Positions 1 to 5,489 of a stretch of 5,489 nt of DNA are shown piece after piece. The stretch spans positions 1 to 5,489 of the forward strand of contig JBGVOL010000028.1 in NCBI GenBank assembly GCA_045126475.1, read 5' to 3'. The notes below the pieces were generated by a model, which ran no database searches, was not told where the DNA came from, and saw only the letters and a program-made list of their open reading frames with translations. Made by a program: the position numbers and the translations under genes. Within the stretch, counting starts at the first letter, position 1. Each line of letters starts with the position of its first letter. Source of the DNA: SVEL01 sp045126475. GTDB lineage: Bacteria; Bacillota; Clostridia; Lachnospirales; Lachnospiraceae.

Positions 1-250
1 ATAGAGTATTTCAGGGTGGTTGCGACCATTGTGTTAGTACTCCTCGTTCTTTGCGTTGTAAGAATTGCAATATATTGGAATAAGAGTCAGGAAAAAATTA
101 TGACAGATGCACTCACAGGCAGTTTGAGCCGTGTGGCAATGAATTTATGATTATTATGCTCAACAAAATTCAATGGGCAGTATTGTTGCAAAAGCAGATG
201 AATTTATGTACTTTCAGAAGAGAAATCAGAAAAATGAACAGTTAACATAA
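1..250 (+). pseudogene. Remnant of a membrane-anchored GGDEF (diguanylate cyclase-like) gene, 5' end outside window
   Basis: The reading frame open from position 1 encodes a hydrophobic membrane segment (about 16-81, rich in Val, Leu and Ile), a short linker, then TDALTGSLSR at 103-132. This resembles the DALTGLxNR opening of GGDEF domains, which make cyclic di-GMP. The frame stops at TGA 148-150. In the next frame, KADEFMYFQKRNQKN (191-235) resembles the ADExMYxxKxxGKN motif that ends GGDEF domains, with TAA at 248-250. In an intact domain these motifs lie roughly 130 residues apart; here only about 30 codons separate them and the frame changes. The GG(D/E)EF active site and the metal and GTP residues are therefore gone. 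I read this as an internal deletion plus frameshift, giving a catalytically dead gene. The 5' sensory part is outside the window, so a truncated membrane protein could still be made. The family assignment rests on two short motifs in the right order. Confidence 0.72.
139..208 (+). repeat. 11-bp direct repeat inside the GGDEF remnant
   Basis: ATGAATTTATG occurs at 139-149 and again at 198-208. The first copy spans the point where the upstream reading frame ends, and the second encodes the DEFM part of the terminal GGDEF motif. Short direct repeats like this can come from or promote slippage, so the pair may be linked to the decay of the gene. At this AT content it may also be chance. Confidence 0.4.
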
Positions 251-279
251 AAAGTATATTAATTCAAATAAAACTGTAG

Positions 280-285
280 TATAAT
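280..285 (+). promoter_or_regulatory. Probable -10 box of the pyk promoter
   Basis: A perfect TATAAT lies 58 nt before the pyk start codon, in the AT-rich gap after the GGDEF remnant. No good -35 box sits at the ideal distance: the best candidates are TTAATT at 259-264 (15-nt spacer) and TATTAA at 257-262 (17-nt spacer). Transcription would start near 291-293, giving a leader of about 50 nt. Confidence 0.5.
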
Positions 286-296
286 TAACGCCGTGG

Positions 297-314
297 TTAT
301 CCATAATAGGATAA
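297..314 (+). other. Small hairpin in the pyk leader
   Basis: TTATCC (297-302) pairs with GGATAA (309-314) around a 6-nt loop. It would lie near the 5' end of the transcript from the proposed -10 box and 13 nt before the AAGGAG ribosome binding site (328-333), so it does not cover it. It could protect the 5' end of the message. The stem is short and may have no function. Confidence 0.3.
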
Positions 315-342
315 AATTGTGTAATTTAAGGAGTGCAACAGT

Positions 343-1761
343 ATGAGAAAGACTAAAATCATTTGTACATTAGGACCTGCAACGGATAGAGAAGGAGTGC
401 TTGAACAGCTTATAGAGGCAGGTATGGATACAGCACGTATGAATTTTTCCCATAGCACATATGATGACCATAGTAGAAGACTTGAGCAGGTAAGGGAGAT
501 AAGCAGTCGCCATAACAGACATGTTGCTGTACTTTTGGATACAAAAGGACCTGAGATACGTACAAAGAATTTTGCCCAGGGAAGCGTTAAGCTTCAGGCA
601 GGTCAGGATTTTGTTCTTTCATGTGATGATATACAGGGTGATGAAAAGGGAGTAAGTATTACATATGAGGAGCTCTACAGGGAGGTAAAGCCGGGAACGG
701 TTATTCTCGTTGATGACGGTCTTGTGGAGATGGAAGTAAATAGCGTTAAGGGCAAAAATATTCACTGTACAGTAAAGAATGACGGAATTGTAGCCAATCA
801 TAAAGGTGTAAATATTCCGGGTATTCATATTAATATGCCGTATATAAGCGAGAAAGACAGAGAGGACATGATTTTTGGAATTAAAAATGATGTTGACTTT
901 GTTGCGGCTTCTTTTGTCCGCTCCGCTGAGGATGTATTAGAGGTTCGTAAGCTCTTAGATGATAACGGAGGTAAGGACATTAATATTATCGCAAAGATTG
1001 AGAACAGAGAAGGTGTTGATAATATTGATGAGATTATAGAGGTATCAGACGGCATAATGATTGCCAGAGGAGATATGGGTGTAGAACTTCCATGTGAGGA
1101 GGTTCCTATTGTACAGAAGATAATAATCAGAAAAGTGTATGAGGCAGGAAAACAGGTAATAACAGCCACACAGATGCTTGAATCCATGATAAATAATCCA
1201 AGGCCTACAAGAGCGGAGACGACAGATGTGGCAAATGCCATTTATGACGGAACAAGCGCAATTATGTTATCCGGCGAAACGGCAGCAGGCAAATTCCCTG
1301 TTGAGGCAGTAAAGACAATGGTCAGAATTGCCGAGAGAACAGAGAAAGATATTAATTATAAAAACAGATTTTTCCATATGGAAAAGAAAAAGAGCACAAA
1401 TACAACGGACGCCATATGCCATGCGACCTGTACAACTGCCTATGACCTGGGTGCCAGCGCAATTGTGACAGTGACAAAGTCGGGAACATCAGCGAGAATG
1501 ATTTCAAGATACCGCCCGGACTGTAAGATTATAGCCGGAAGCACTGAAGAGAAAGTGTGCAGACAGCTAAATCTGTCATGGGGGGTGACTCCGGTACTTT
1601 TAAAAGAGAAGCAGGATGTGTTCGGGCTTTTTGAACACGCTGTTGAAATGGGAAAAAAAACAGGTGTCCTTGAGGTTGGTCAGCTTGTTGTAATAACTTC
1701 GGGAATCCCAATGGGAGTTTCAGGAACAACAAACATGCTTAAGGTTCATGTGGTTGATTAG
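343..1761 (+). CDS. pyk: Pyruvate kinase
   Basis: Catalyses the last step of glycolysis in the cytoplasm: phosphoenolpyruvate plus ADP gives pyruvate plus ATP. The 472-residue protein has the full core of the family. It has the N-terminal segment with ARMNFSH (31-37, active-site Arg32), a B-domain lid at about 71-165, and the signature IIAKIEN (215-221) with catalytic Lys218 and metal ligand Glu220. RGDMG (242-246) carries metal ligand Asp244, and TATQMLESM (274-282) carries Thr276. A C-terminal allosteric-type domain runs from about 352 to the end. Length matches the roughly 470-residue form; the extra C-terminal PEP-utiliser-like domain of Bacillus-type enzymes is absent. Glu71 in TKGPEIRT occupies the position associated with K+-dependent enzymes, so K+ activation is predicted. 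The start is supported by AAGGAG at 328-333, 9 nt upstream, and by the conserved opening RKTKIICTLGP. It is the first gene of the apparent pyk-NUDIX-aga unit. Confidence 0.98.
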   Translation: MRKTKIICTLGPATDREGVLEQLIEAGMDTARMNFSHSTYDDHSRRLEQVREISSRHNRHVAVLLDTKGPEIRTKNFAQGSVKLQAGQDFVLSCDDIQGDEKGVSITYEELYREVKPGTVILVDDGLVEMEVNSVKGKNIHCTVKNDGIVANHKGVNIPGIHINMPYISEKDREDMIFGIKNDVDFVAASFVRSAEDVLEVRKLLDDNGGKDINIIAKIENREGVDNIDEIIEVSDGIMIARGDMGVELPCEEVPIVQKIIIRKVYEAGKQVITATQMLESMINNPRPTRAETTDVANAIYDGTSAIMLSGETAAGKFPVEAVKTMVRIAERTEKDINYKNRFFHMEKKKSTNTTDAICHATCTTAYDLGASAIVTVTKSGTSARMISRYRPDCKIIAGSTEEKVCRQLNLSWGVTPVLLKEKQDVFGLFEHAVEMGKKTGVLEVGQLVVITSGIPMGVSGTTNMLKVHVVD

Positions 1762-1768
1762 AGGGACT

Positions 1769-2227
1769 ATGAAACTTACAACATTGTGTTATATAGAAAA
1801 AGATAATAAATACCTTATGCTTCACCGCATCAAAAAGATAAATGATGTGAACCACGATAAGTGGATAGGAGTAGGAGGAAAATTCGAGGAGGGAGAGAGC
1901 CCGGAGGAATGTCTTCTTAGGGAAGTTAAGGAGGAGACAGGACTGACTCTCATTTCATACAGATTCAGGGGAATAGTTTCCTTTATATCAGATGAATATG
2001 AAAATGAATATATGCACCTTTTTACGGCCACCGAATACGAAGGCGAGCTGACAGATTGTGATGAAGGTGATTTGGTATGGGTGCCAAAAGCGGAGCTTGA
2101 AAATCTCAAACTGTGGGAGGGCGATAAAATTTTCTTTAGGCTTTTGGATGAAGATTGCGGCTTTTTTTCTCTTAAGCTTAGCTATAAGGGAGAAGAACTG
2201 GTTGAGACGAAGATAGACAGGTATTGA
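1769..2227 (+). CDS. NUDIX hydrolase, MutT/8-oxo-dGTP diphosphatase-like
   Basis: A 152-residue cytoplasmic NUDIX hydrolase; these enzymes cleave nucleoside diphosphates linked to another group, using Mg2+ or Mn2+. The NUDIX box Gx5Ex7REUxEExGU is complete at residues 37-59: Gly37, Glu43, then REVKEETGL at 51-59, with metal-binding Glu52, Glu55 and Glu56. The opening MKLTTLCYIE and the stretch before the box resemble Firmicutes proteins annotated as 8-oxo-dGTP diphosphatases, which remove oxidised nucleotides from the pool. The exact substrate cannot be fixed from sequence. The start is chosen at ATG 1769, because family members begin MKxTTL and GAGGG at 1761-1765 lies just upstream, although the spacing is short. 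An in-frame ATG at 1748 would add seven residues (MWLIRGT) and overlap the pyk end; it has only a poorly spaced AAGG. The gene starts 7 nt after the pyk stop and ends 12 nt before the next gene, so it is probably co-transcribed and perhaps translationally coupled. Confidence 0.93.
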   Translation: MKLTTLCYIEKDNKYLMLHRIKKINDVNHDKWIGVGGKFEEGESPEECLLREVKEETGLTLISYRFRGIVSFISDEYENEYMHLFTATEYEGELTDCDEGDLVWVPKAELENLKLWEGDKIFFRLLDEDCGFFSLKLSYKGEELVETKIDRY

Positions 2228-2239
2228 TGGAGGGATGTT

Positions 2240-4420
2240 ATGGCTGTTACATATTACAACGAAGAAAAAGTATTTCATTTACAGACAAAGAATAATAGTT
2301 ATATTATGCATATATGGCGTGGCAAATATCTTGCCCATGTATACTGGGGCAAAAAGATAAAGACGCCTGACATGGGGAATGCGCTGATTAATCGTTTTAT
2401 TGGTTTTTCACCTGCGACAGATAACGAGGATTATACGTTGGATTTTATTTGTCAGGAATACCCAACCGGATGTGGAACAGACTACAGAATGCCGGCAATA
2501 TCTGCGTTGTATGATGATGGCAGCAGAACAGTGGAGCTTGTCTATGACAGTTACAGGATTACAAAGGGTAAACCAAAGTTACAGGGTCTTCCTGCAACGT
2601 ATACAGAGAGTGATGACGAGGCAGAAACTTTAGAGCTTACATTAAAGGACAAGGTTAAAGGATTGAAGGTTGTGCTTATGTACACAGCATTTAATGACAT
2701 TGATGTAATCACCAGAAGTGTAAAGGTTGTAAATGAAAGTGATTCAGATATTATCTTGGAAAAGGTAATGAGTGGAAGTATTGATTTTGAAACAGCTGAC
2801 TATGACTTTATTACCCTTCATGGTGGTTGGGGTAAGGAACGCCATATGGAGAGAACGCCTCTCAGACATGGCGTACAGTCTATTGAAAGCAGAAGAGGCG
2901 CATCAAGTCATCAGCTAAATCCATTTTTCGCAATGGCATCTAAAAATGCAAATGAGGAATATGGTGATGTATATGGTTTTAATCTTGTATATAGTGGGAA
3001 CTTTAATGGAGGAGTTGAGGTTGACCAGATAGAGAAGGCGAGAGCCTGGATGGGTATCAATGATTATGATTTTTCATGGAAGCTTGAGGGCGGTGAGGAA
3101 TTTCAGGCGCCGGAGCTTGTCATGGTGTATTCAGATAAGGGCTTTGGAGAGATGTCAAGGACATTTCACAGACTTTACCGAAAAAGGCTTGTCAGAGGAA
3201 GATATCGTGATGAAGTAAGACCTATCCTTGTGAATAATTGGGAGGCAACATATTTTGAATTTGATGAGGAAAAAATTCTCGGGCTTGCAAAAGAGGCGAA
3301 AAATTTAGGCATAGAGCTTATGGTGCTTGATGATGGATGGTTTGGCAAGCGCAACAGTGATAATTGCTCCCTTGGGGATTGGTATGTCAATAAAGAAAAG
3401 CTTCCAAATGGTATAAATAGTCTTGCCGAGAGAGTAAATGAAATAGGAATAAAGTTTGGTCTATGGTTCGAGCCGGAGATGGTTTCTCCTGACAGTGATT
3501 TGTACAGAGCCCATCCTGACTGGTGTATTCACGTACCTGACAGAGTGAGGACAGAATGCAGACATCAGCTTACACTTGATTTAAGCAGAAAAGAGGTATG
3601 CGATTATATAGTGGAAACTGTTTGCAGTATATTAAAGGAAGCAGATATTTCGTATGTAAAATGGGATATGAACAGACATATGTCAGAGCTTGGTTCGGCA
3701 GGAATCACAAATGACAGGCAGAAGGAGATGCCACACAGATATATGCTGGGATTATATGATGTGCTGGAGCGTATTGTTACATCTAATCCGGATGTATTGT
3801 TTGAAAGCTGTTCAGGCGGTGGCGGCAGATTCGACCCGGGAATGCTTTATTATATGCCGCAGGTATGGACAAGCGATGATACTGATGCAGTGGAGAGACT
3901 GTTTATTCAATATGGAACCAGTCTTGTATATCCTATCAGCGCCATGGGAGCCCATGTGTCAGCAGTTCCAAATCATCAGGCAAACAGAGTAACTTCTCTT
4001 AAGATGAGAGGTGATGTTGCCATGAGTGGCAATTTCGGATATGAACTTGATTTAATGAAGCTTACAGAAGAGGAAAAGGCGGAAGTAAGGCAGCAGGTAG
4101 AACAGTACAAGGATCTTCGTACATTTATACAGCATGGCGATATGTACAGACTCAAGAGTCCTTTTGAGGGTAATGATGTTGCATGGCAGTTTATATCGGA
4201 AGATGGAAATGATATTTTTGCAGCTTATTTCAGAATACTGTGCAAGGTAAATGGAGGCATATTCAGAATGAAATTTGCTGCACTTGATGAGGATGCTTTG
4301 TATGAAATAGTGGGAGAAGGCAAGACATATTCAGGAGATGAGCTTATGAATATCGGACTTGTGGTTGATATGTGGGGCGATTTTACAAGCAGGACTTGGA
4401 GAATTAAAAGAATATCATAA
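2240..4420 (+). CDS. aga: Alpha-galactosidase, glycoside hydrolase family 36
   Basis: Hydrolyses terminal alpha-1,6-linked galactose from sugars such as melibiose, raffinose and stachyose, with retention of configuration. At 726 residues it matches the long GH36 enzymes (about 730 residues, usually tetrameric). An N-terminal beta-sandwich domain (about 1-320) is followed by the (beta/alpha)8 catalytic barrel (about 330-640) and a C-terminal beta domain. Visible motifs are NNWEATYF (332-339), LDDGWFG (363-369) with substrate-binding Asp364 and Asp365, LWFEPEM (408-414), and YVKWDMNR (472-479) with nucleophile Asp476. Next come ESCSGGGGRFDPGML (522-536) and WTSDDTDA (543-550) with Asp546 as predicted acid/base, 70 residues after the nucleophile as in characterised relatives. 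No signal peptide or membrane segment is visible, so it should act in the cytoplasm on imported sugars; no transporter is in the window. GGAGG at 2229-2233, 6 nt upstream, supports the start. It is last in the unit and is followed by a strong stem-loop. Confidence 0.97.
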   Translation: MAVTYYNEEKVFHLQTKNNSYIMHIWRGKYLAHVYWGKKIKTPDMGNALINRFIGFSPATDNEDYTLDFICQEYPTGCGTDYRMPAISALYDDGSRTVELVYDSYRITKGKPKLQGLPATYTESDDEAETLELTLKDKVKGLKVVLMYTAFNDIDVITRSVKVVNESDSDIILEKVMSGSIDFETADYDFITLHGGWGKERHMERTPLRHGVQSIESRRGASSHQLNPFFAMASKNANEEYGDVYGFNLVYSGNFNGGVEVDQIEKARAWMGINDYDFSWKLEGGEEFQAPELVMVYSDKGFGEMSRTFHRLYRKRLVRGRYRDEVRPILVNNWEATYFEFDEEKILGLAKEAKNLGIELMVLDDGWFGKRNSDNCSLGDWYVNKEKLPNGINSLAERVNEIGIKFGLWFEPEMVSPDSDLYRAHPDWCIHVPDRVRTECRHQLTLDLSRKEVCDYIVETVCSILKEADISYVKWDMNRHMSELGSAGITNDRQKEMPHRYMLGLYDVLERIVTSNPDVLFESCSGGGGRFDPGMLYYMPQVWTSDDTDAVERLFIQYGTSLVYPISAMGAHVSAVPNHQANRVTSLKMRGDVAMSGNFGYELDLMKLTEEEKAEVRQQVEQYKDLRTFIQHGDMYRLKSPFEGNDVAWQFISEDGNDIFAAYFRILCKVNGGIFRMKFAALDEDALYEIVGEGKTYSGDELMNIGLVVDMWGDFTSRTWRIKRIS

Positions 4421-4425
4421 AATTT

Positions 4426-4470
4426 CAGACCTTGATGTTTATTGGGTGAGATAAACGTCAAGGTCTGTTT
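4426..4470 (+). terminator. Stem-loop terminator after aga
   Basis: A 17-bp stem pairs 4426-4442 with 4451-4467, with one T-G wobble (4436 with 4457) and an 8-nt loop (TGGGTGAG). It starts 5 nt after the aga stop codon. The T-run right after it is short (TTT then GTC), with a further TTTTT near 4480. The stem is long and its base is GC-containing, so termination is likely, and it may also protect the message 3' end. Confidence 0.85.
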
Positions 4471-4497
4471 GTCAATAGATTTTTCATTCAATTACCA

Positions 4498-4514
4498 ATT
4501 GTTTTACAGACAAT
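4498..4514 (+). promoter_or_regulatory. Dyad around the -35 box, possible operator
   Basis: ATTGT (4498-4502) and ACAAT (4510-4514) form an inverted repeat with a 7-nt centre that contains the TTTACA -35 hexamer almost exactly. XRE-type regulators often bind dyads of about this size over their own promoter, so this may be an autoregulatory operator for the downstream helix-turn-helix gene. Five-base arms in AT-rich DNA can occur by chance, and no second copy was seen at the 5332-5360 promoter. Confidence 0.35.
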
Positions 4515-4531
4515 ATTTGAAGGGGTATAAT
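4503..4531 (+). promoter_or_regulatory. Promoter of the HTH/FlhA-like gene
   Basis: TTTACA (4503-4508) and TATAAT (4526-4531) are separated by exactly 17 nt and match the housekeeping sigma consensus at 11 of 12 positions. Transcription would start near 4538, giving a short leader with AAGGAG at 4550-4555 before the ATG at 4565. Lying after the terminator, it makes the gene a separate unit. Confidence 0.85.
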
Positions 4532-4564
4532 CTGCATATAAACAAAGCAAAGGAGAAGTGAGTT

Positions 4565-5305
4565 ATGAATCATATCGGAGATACCATTAGTAAAATGCGC
4601 CAAAACAAAAATATGACACAAGAGGAATTTGCGTCTCGTCTGGGAGTGACACCACAGGCGGTGAGCCGTTGGGAAAGGGGAAACAGCCTTCCGGATATCT
4701 CAATTATAAAGGGGATTTGTCAGGTTCTTTCTGTAAGTGCCAATACCCTGCTTGAAATTGAAAATGATAACAGGGTAATTGAAAATGATGATGTAACTAT
4801 GGAAAAGGAAATCAGAAGTAATTTATTTGCAGAGCCACTGGTGATGGAATTTGGCAGTGGAATAATTCCATATGTGGTTGAGGGGTTGAAAACCGATTAT
4901 TTGAATCAGTGCAGAAAGGAACTGGTAAGAGAAACCGGAATTCTTATTCCTGTACTGAGATTGCGGGATAATGTTTCGTTAATGGATGATGAAGTATGTA
5001 TTTTATCATATGATAAGGTTCTTTGGAAAGAGAGAATCGAATTGTCGGCAAATGTGTATCAGAATATGATTTGCCAGGTAAAAGATGTATGCAGAGAGAA
5101 CTATGGTCGGATTATAAATAAGCAGTGTGTAAAATTGTTAATAGATTGTCTGAAAGAAGATTATCCGGGCGTTGTTGAAGGTCTTGTGCCGGAGAAAATC
5201 AGCTATTTGCAGGTAAAAAAGAGATTACAGGAAGTGTTAGAGGGAAAAGGAAATATCAGGGATTTGATACATATATTGGAAGAATTGGAGGAAAAGTGTT
5301 TATAG
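4565..5305 (+). CDS. XRE-type helix-turn-helix protein fused to an FlhA C-terminal-like domain
   Basis: A 246-residue soluble protein with two parts. Residues 5-64 form an XRE/Cro-type DNA-binding domain: ISKMRQNKNMTQEEFASRLG, then VTPQAVSRWERGNSLPD with the recognition helix at about 29-38. After a charged linker (65-87), residues 89-245 resemble the cytoplasmic domain of FlhA, the flagellar/type III export gate protein. EPLVMEFGSGIIPYV (90-104) parallels the DPLELExGxGLIPLV start of FlhA-C. RKELVRETGILIPVLRLRDN (117-136) parallels RxxLAxELGIVxPxIRIRDN. LKEDYPGVVEGLVP (196-209) and NIRDLIHILEELEE (230-243) parallel the LKEEYPxLVEELVP and SIRDLxxILExLAD segments. The portion between residues 160 and 185 is much shorter than in FlhA, so the middle subdomain is largely missing. 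No membrane helices are present. Likely a transcription regulator whose FlhA-like part senses or binds something; ligand and targets are unknown. AAGGAG, 9 nt upstream, supports the start. The HTH call is near certain; the FlhA relationship is read from motifs. Confidence 0.92.
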   Translation: MNHIGDTISKMRQNKNMTQEEFASRLGVTPQAVSRWERGNSLPDISIIKGICQVLSVSANTLLEIENDNRVIENDDVTMEKEIRSNLFAEPLVMEFGSGIIPYVVEGLKTDYLNQCRKELVRETGILIPVLRLRDNVSLMDDEVCILSYDKVLWKERIELSANVYQNMICQVKDVCRENYGRIINKQCVKLLIDCLKEDYPGVVEGLVPEKISYLQVKKRLQEVLEGKGNIRDLIHILEELEEKCL

Positions 5306-5331
5306 GATTAAGTGTTGCAAAAATATTTTAC

Positions 5332-5360
5332 TTGAAAAAATAAAACGCATATACTATAAT
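5332..5360 (+). promoter_or_regulatory. Promoter of the riboswitch leader
   Basis: TTGAAA (5332-5337) and TATAAT (5355-5360) are separated by exactly 17 nt, close to the housekeeping sigma consensus. Transcription would start near 5367, about 10 nt before the riboswitch closing stem, as expected for a leader RNA. It lies 26 nt after the stop codon of the preceding gene. Confidence 0.85.
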
Positions 5361-5376
5361 AACCGAAACAAAAAGC

Positions 5377-5463
5377 AATGAGGGAGTAGTCTCGCGAAAG
5401 CGTGATGTTGCCAACAAGCGCGGATACATATTATCCTGGTGCATCTTAAAGACAAGACTCATT
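5377..5463 (+). ncRNA. Candidate yybP-ykoY (Mn2+-sensing) riboswitch aptamer
   Basis: The fold matches this riboswitch class by eye. P1.1 pairs AATGAG (5377-5382) with CTCATT (5458-5463). The internal loop carries GGAGTA (5383-5388) opposite AAGA (5454-5457), so the two strands read GGGAGTAG and CAAGAC as in the class consensus. P1.2 pairs GTCT (5389-5392) with AGAC (5450-5453). P2 is CGC-GAAA-GCG (5393-5402). P3.1 pairs GATGT (5404-5408) with GCATC (5441-5445), and P3.2 pairs GGATA (5422-5426) with TATCC (5432-5436). An asymmetric loop holding CCAACA and TGG lies between P3.1 and P3.2. The optional P4 is absent. The class binds Mn2+ at the docked L1-L3 loops and usually controls metal exporters (P-type ATPases, TMEM165/UPF0016, TerC families). 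The regulated gene is beyond the window. Confidence 0.78.
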
Positions 5464-5486
5464 AAAGATGAAATATCTTTAATGGG
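5458..5486 (+). promoter_or_regulatory. Hairpin overlapping the riboswitch closing stem, likely expression platform
   Basis: CATTAAAGAT (5460-5469) pairs perfectly with ATCTTTAATG (5475-5484) around a GAAAT loop, and the stem can extend by T-G and C-G to 5458-5486. Its left arm uses all six bases (5458-5463) of the 3' strand of P1.1, so the two cannot form together. In this riboswitch class, Mn2+ stabilises P1 and breaks a terminator, turning expression on. Whether a T-run follows cannot be seen because the window ends at 5489, so terminator and ribosome-site masking both remain possible. Confidence 0.6.
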
Positions 5487-5489
5487 GAA

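Noticed and set aside
286..342. A riboswitch in the pyk leader
   Set aside because: Only a 6-bp hairpin is visible in a leader of about 50 nt, too small for any known aptamer class.
825..1241. A 138-codon open frame on the - strand inside pyk
   Set aside because: It lies wholly within the clearly coding pyk sequence, its serine-rich composition is typical of an antisense shadow, and it matches no family I recognise.
3690..3992. A 100-codon open frame on the + strand inside aga
   Set aside because: It overlaps the GH36 catalytic motifs in another frame and has no ribosome binding site of note; it is a shadow of aga.
4225..4491. An 88-codon open frame on the - strand running through the aga end and the terminator
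   Set aside because: It is antisense to conserved aga sequence and includes the stem-loop; no family features were seen.
5482..5489. ATGGGG near the window end as a start codon of the next gene
   Set aside because: It is buried in the right arm of the hairpin, has no ribosome binding site before it and cannot be extended within the window.
1..5489. CRISPR array, insertion sequence, tRNA or rRNA genes
   Set aside because: No regularly spaced repeats, transposase motifs, terminal inverted repeats, or tRNA or rRNA signatures were seen.

Overview
The window looks like chromosomal DNA from a low-GC Gram-positive bacterium, most likely a gut-type Clostridia member of the Lachnospiraceae sort. The evidence is the AT-rich composition, strong AGGAG-type ribosome binding sites, TATAAT promoters with 17-nt spacers, tight gene packing and the protein types. 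The assignment is inferred from style, not from a search. All recognisable genes are on the + strand.

Positions 1-342: the 3' remains of a membrane-anchored GGDEF (diguanylate cyclase-like) gene. Only the beginning and end of the GGDEF domain survive, in different frames, and the catalytic core is missing. It is followed by the promoter and leader of the next gene.

Positions 343-4420: three tightly spaced genes that look like one transcription unit. They are pyruvate kinase (pyk), a small NUDIX hydrolase whose start lies 7 nt after the pyk stop, and a cytoplasmic GH36 alpha-galactosidase (aga) 12 nt further on. The unit releases galactose from alpha-galactosides and contains the last ATP-yielding step of glycolysis; no sugar transporter is present. 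A 17-bp stem-loop at 4426-4467 closes it.

Positions 4498-5305: a monocistronic gene with its own promoter (TTTACA-17-TATAAT), with a small dyad around the -35 box. It encodes an XRE-type helix-turn-helix domain joined to a region resembling the C-terminal cytoplasmic domain of FlhA, the flagellar/type III export gate protein. This is the most unusual item in the window: an apparent DNA-binding protein built on an export-gate docking domain, with no flagellar gene beside it.

Positions 5306-5489: a consensus-like promoter (TTGAAA-17-TATAAT) and an RNA leader matching the yybP-ykoY (Mn2+) riboswitch: conserved GGGAGTAG and CAAGAC segments inside a closing stem, and a GAAA-capped P2. A perfect hairpin overlaps the 3' strand of the closing stem and could act as the switch. 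The controlled gene lies beyond the window and is probably a metal transporter.
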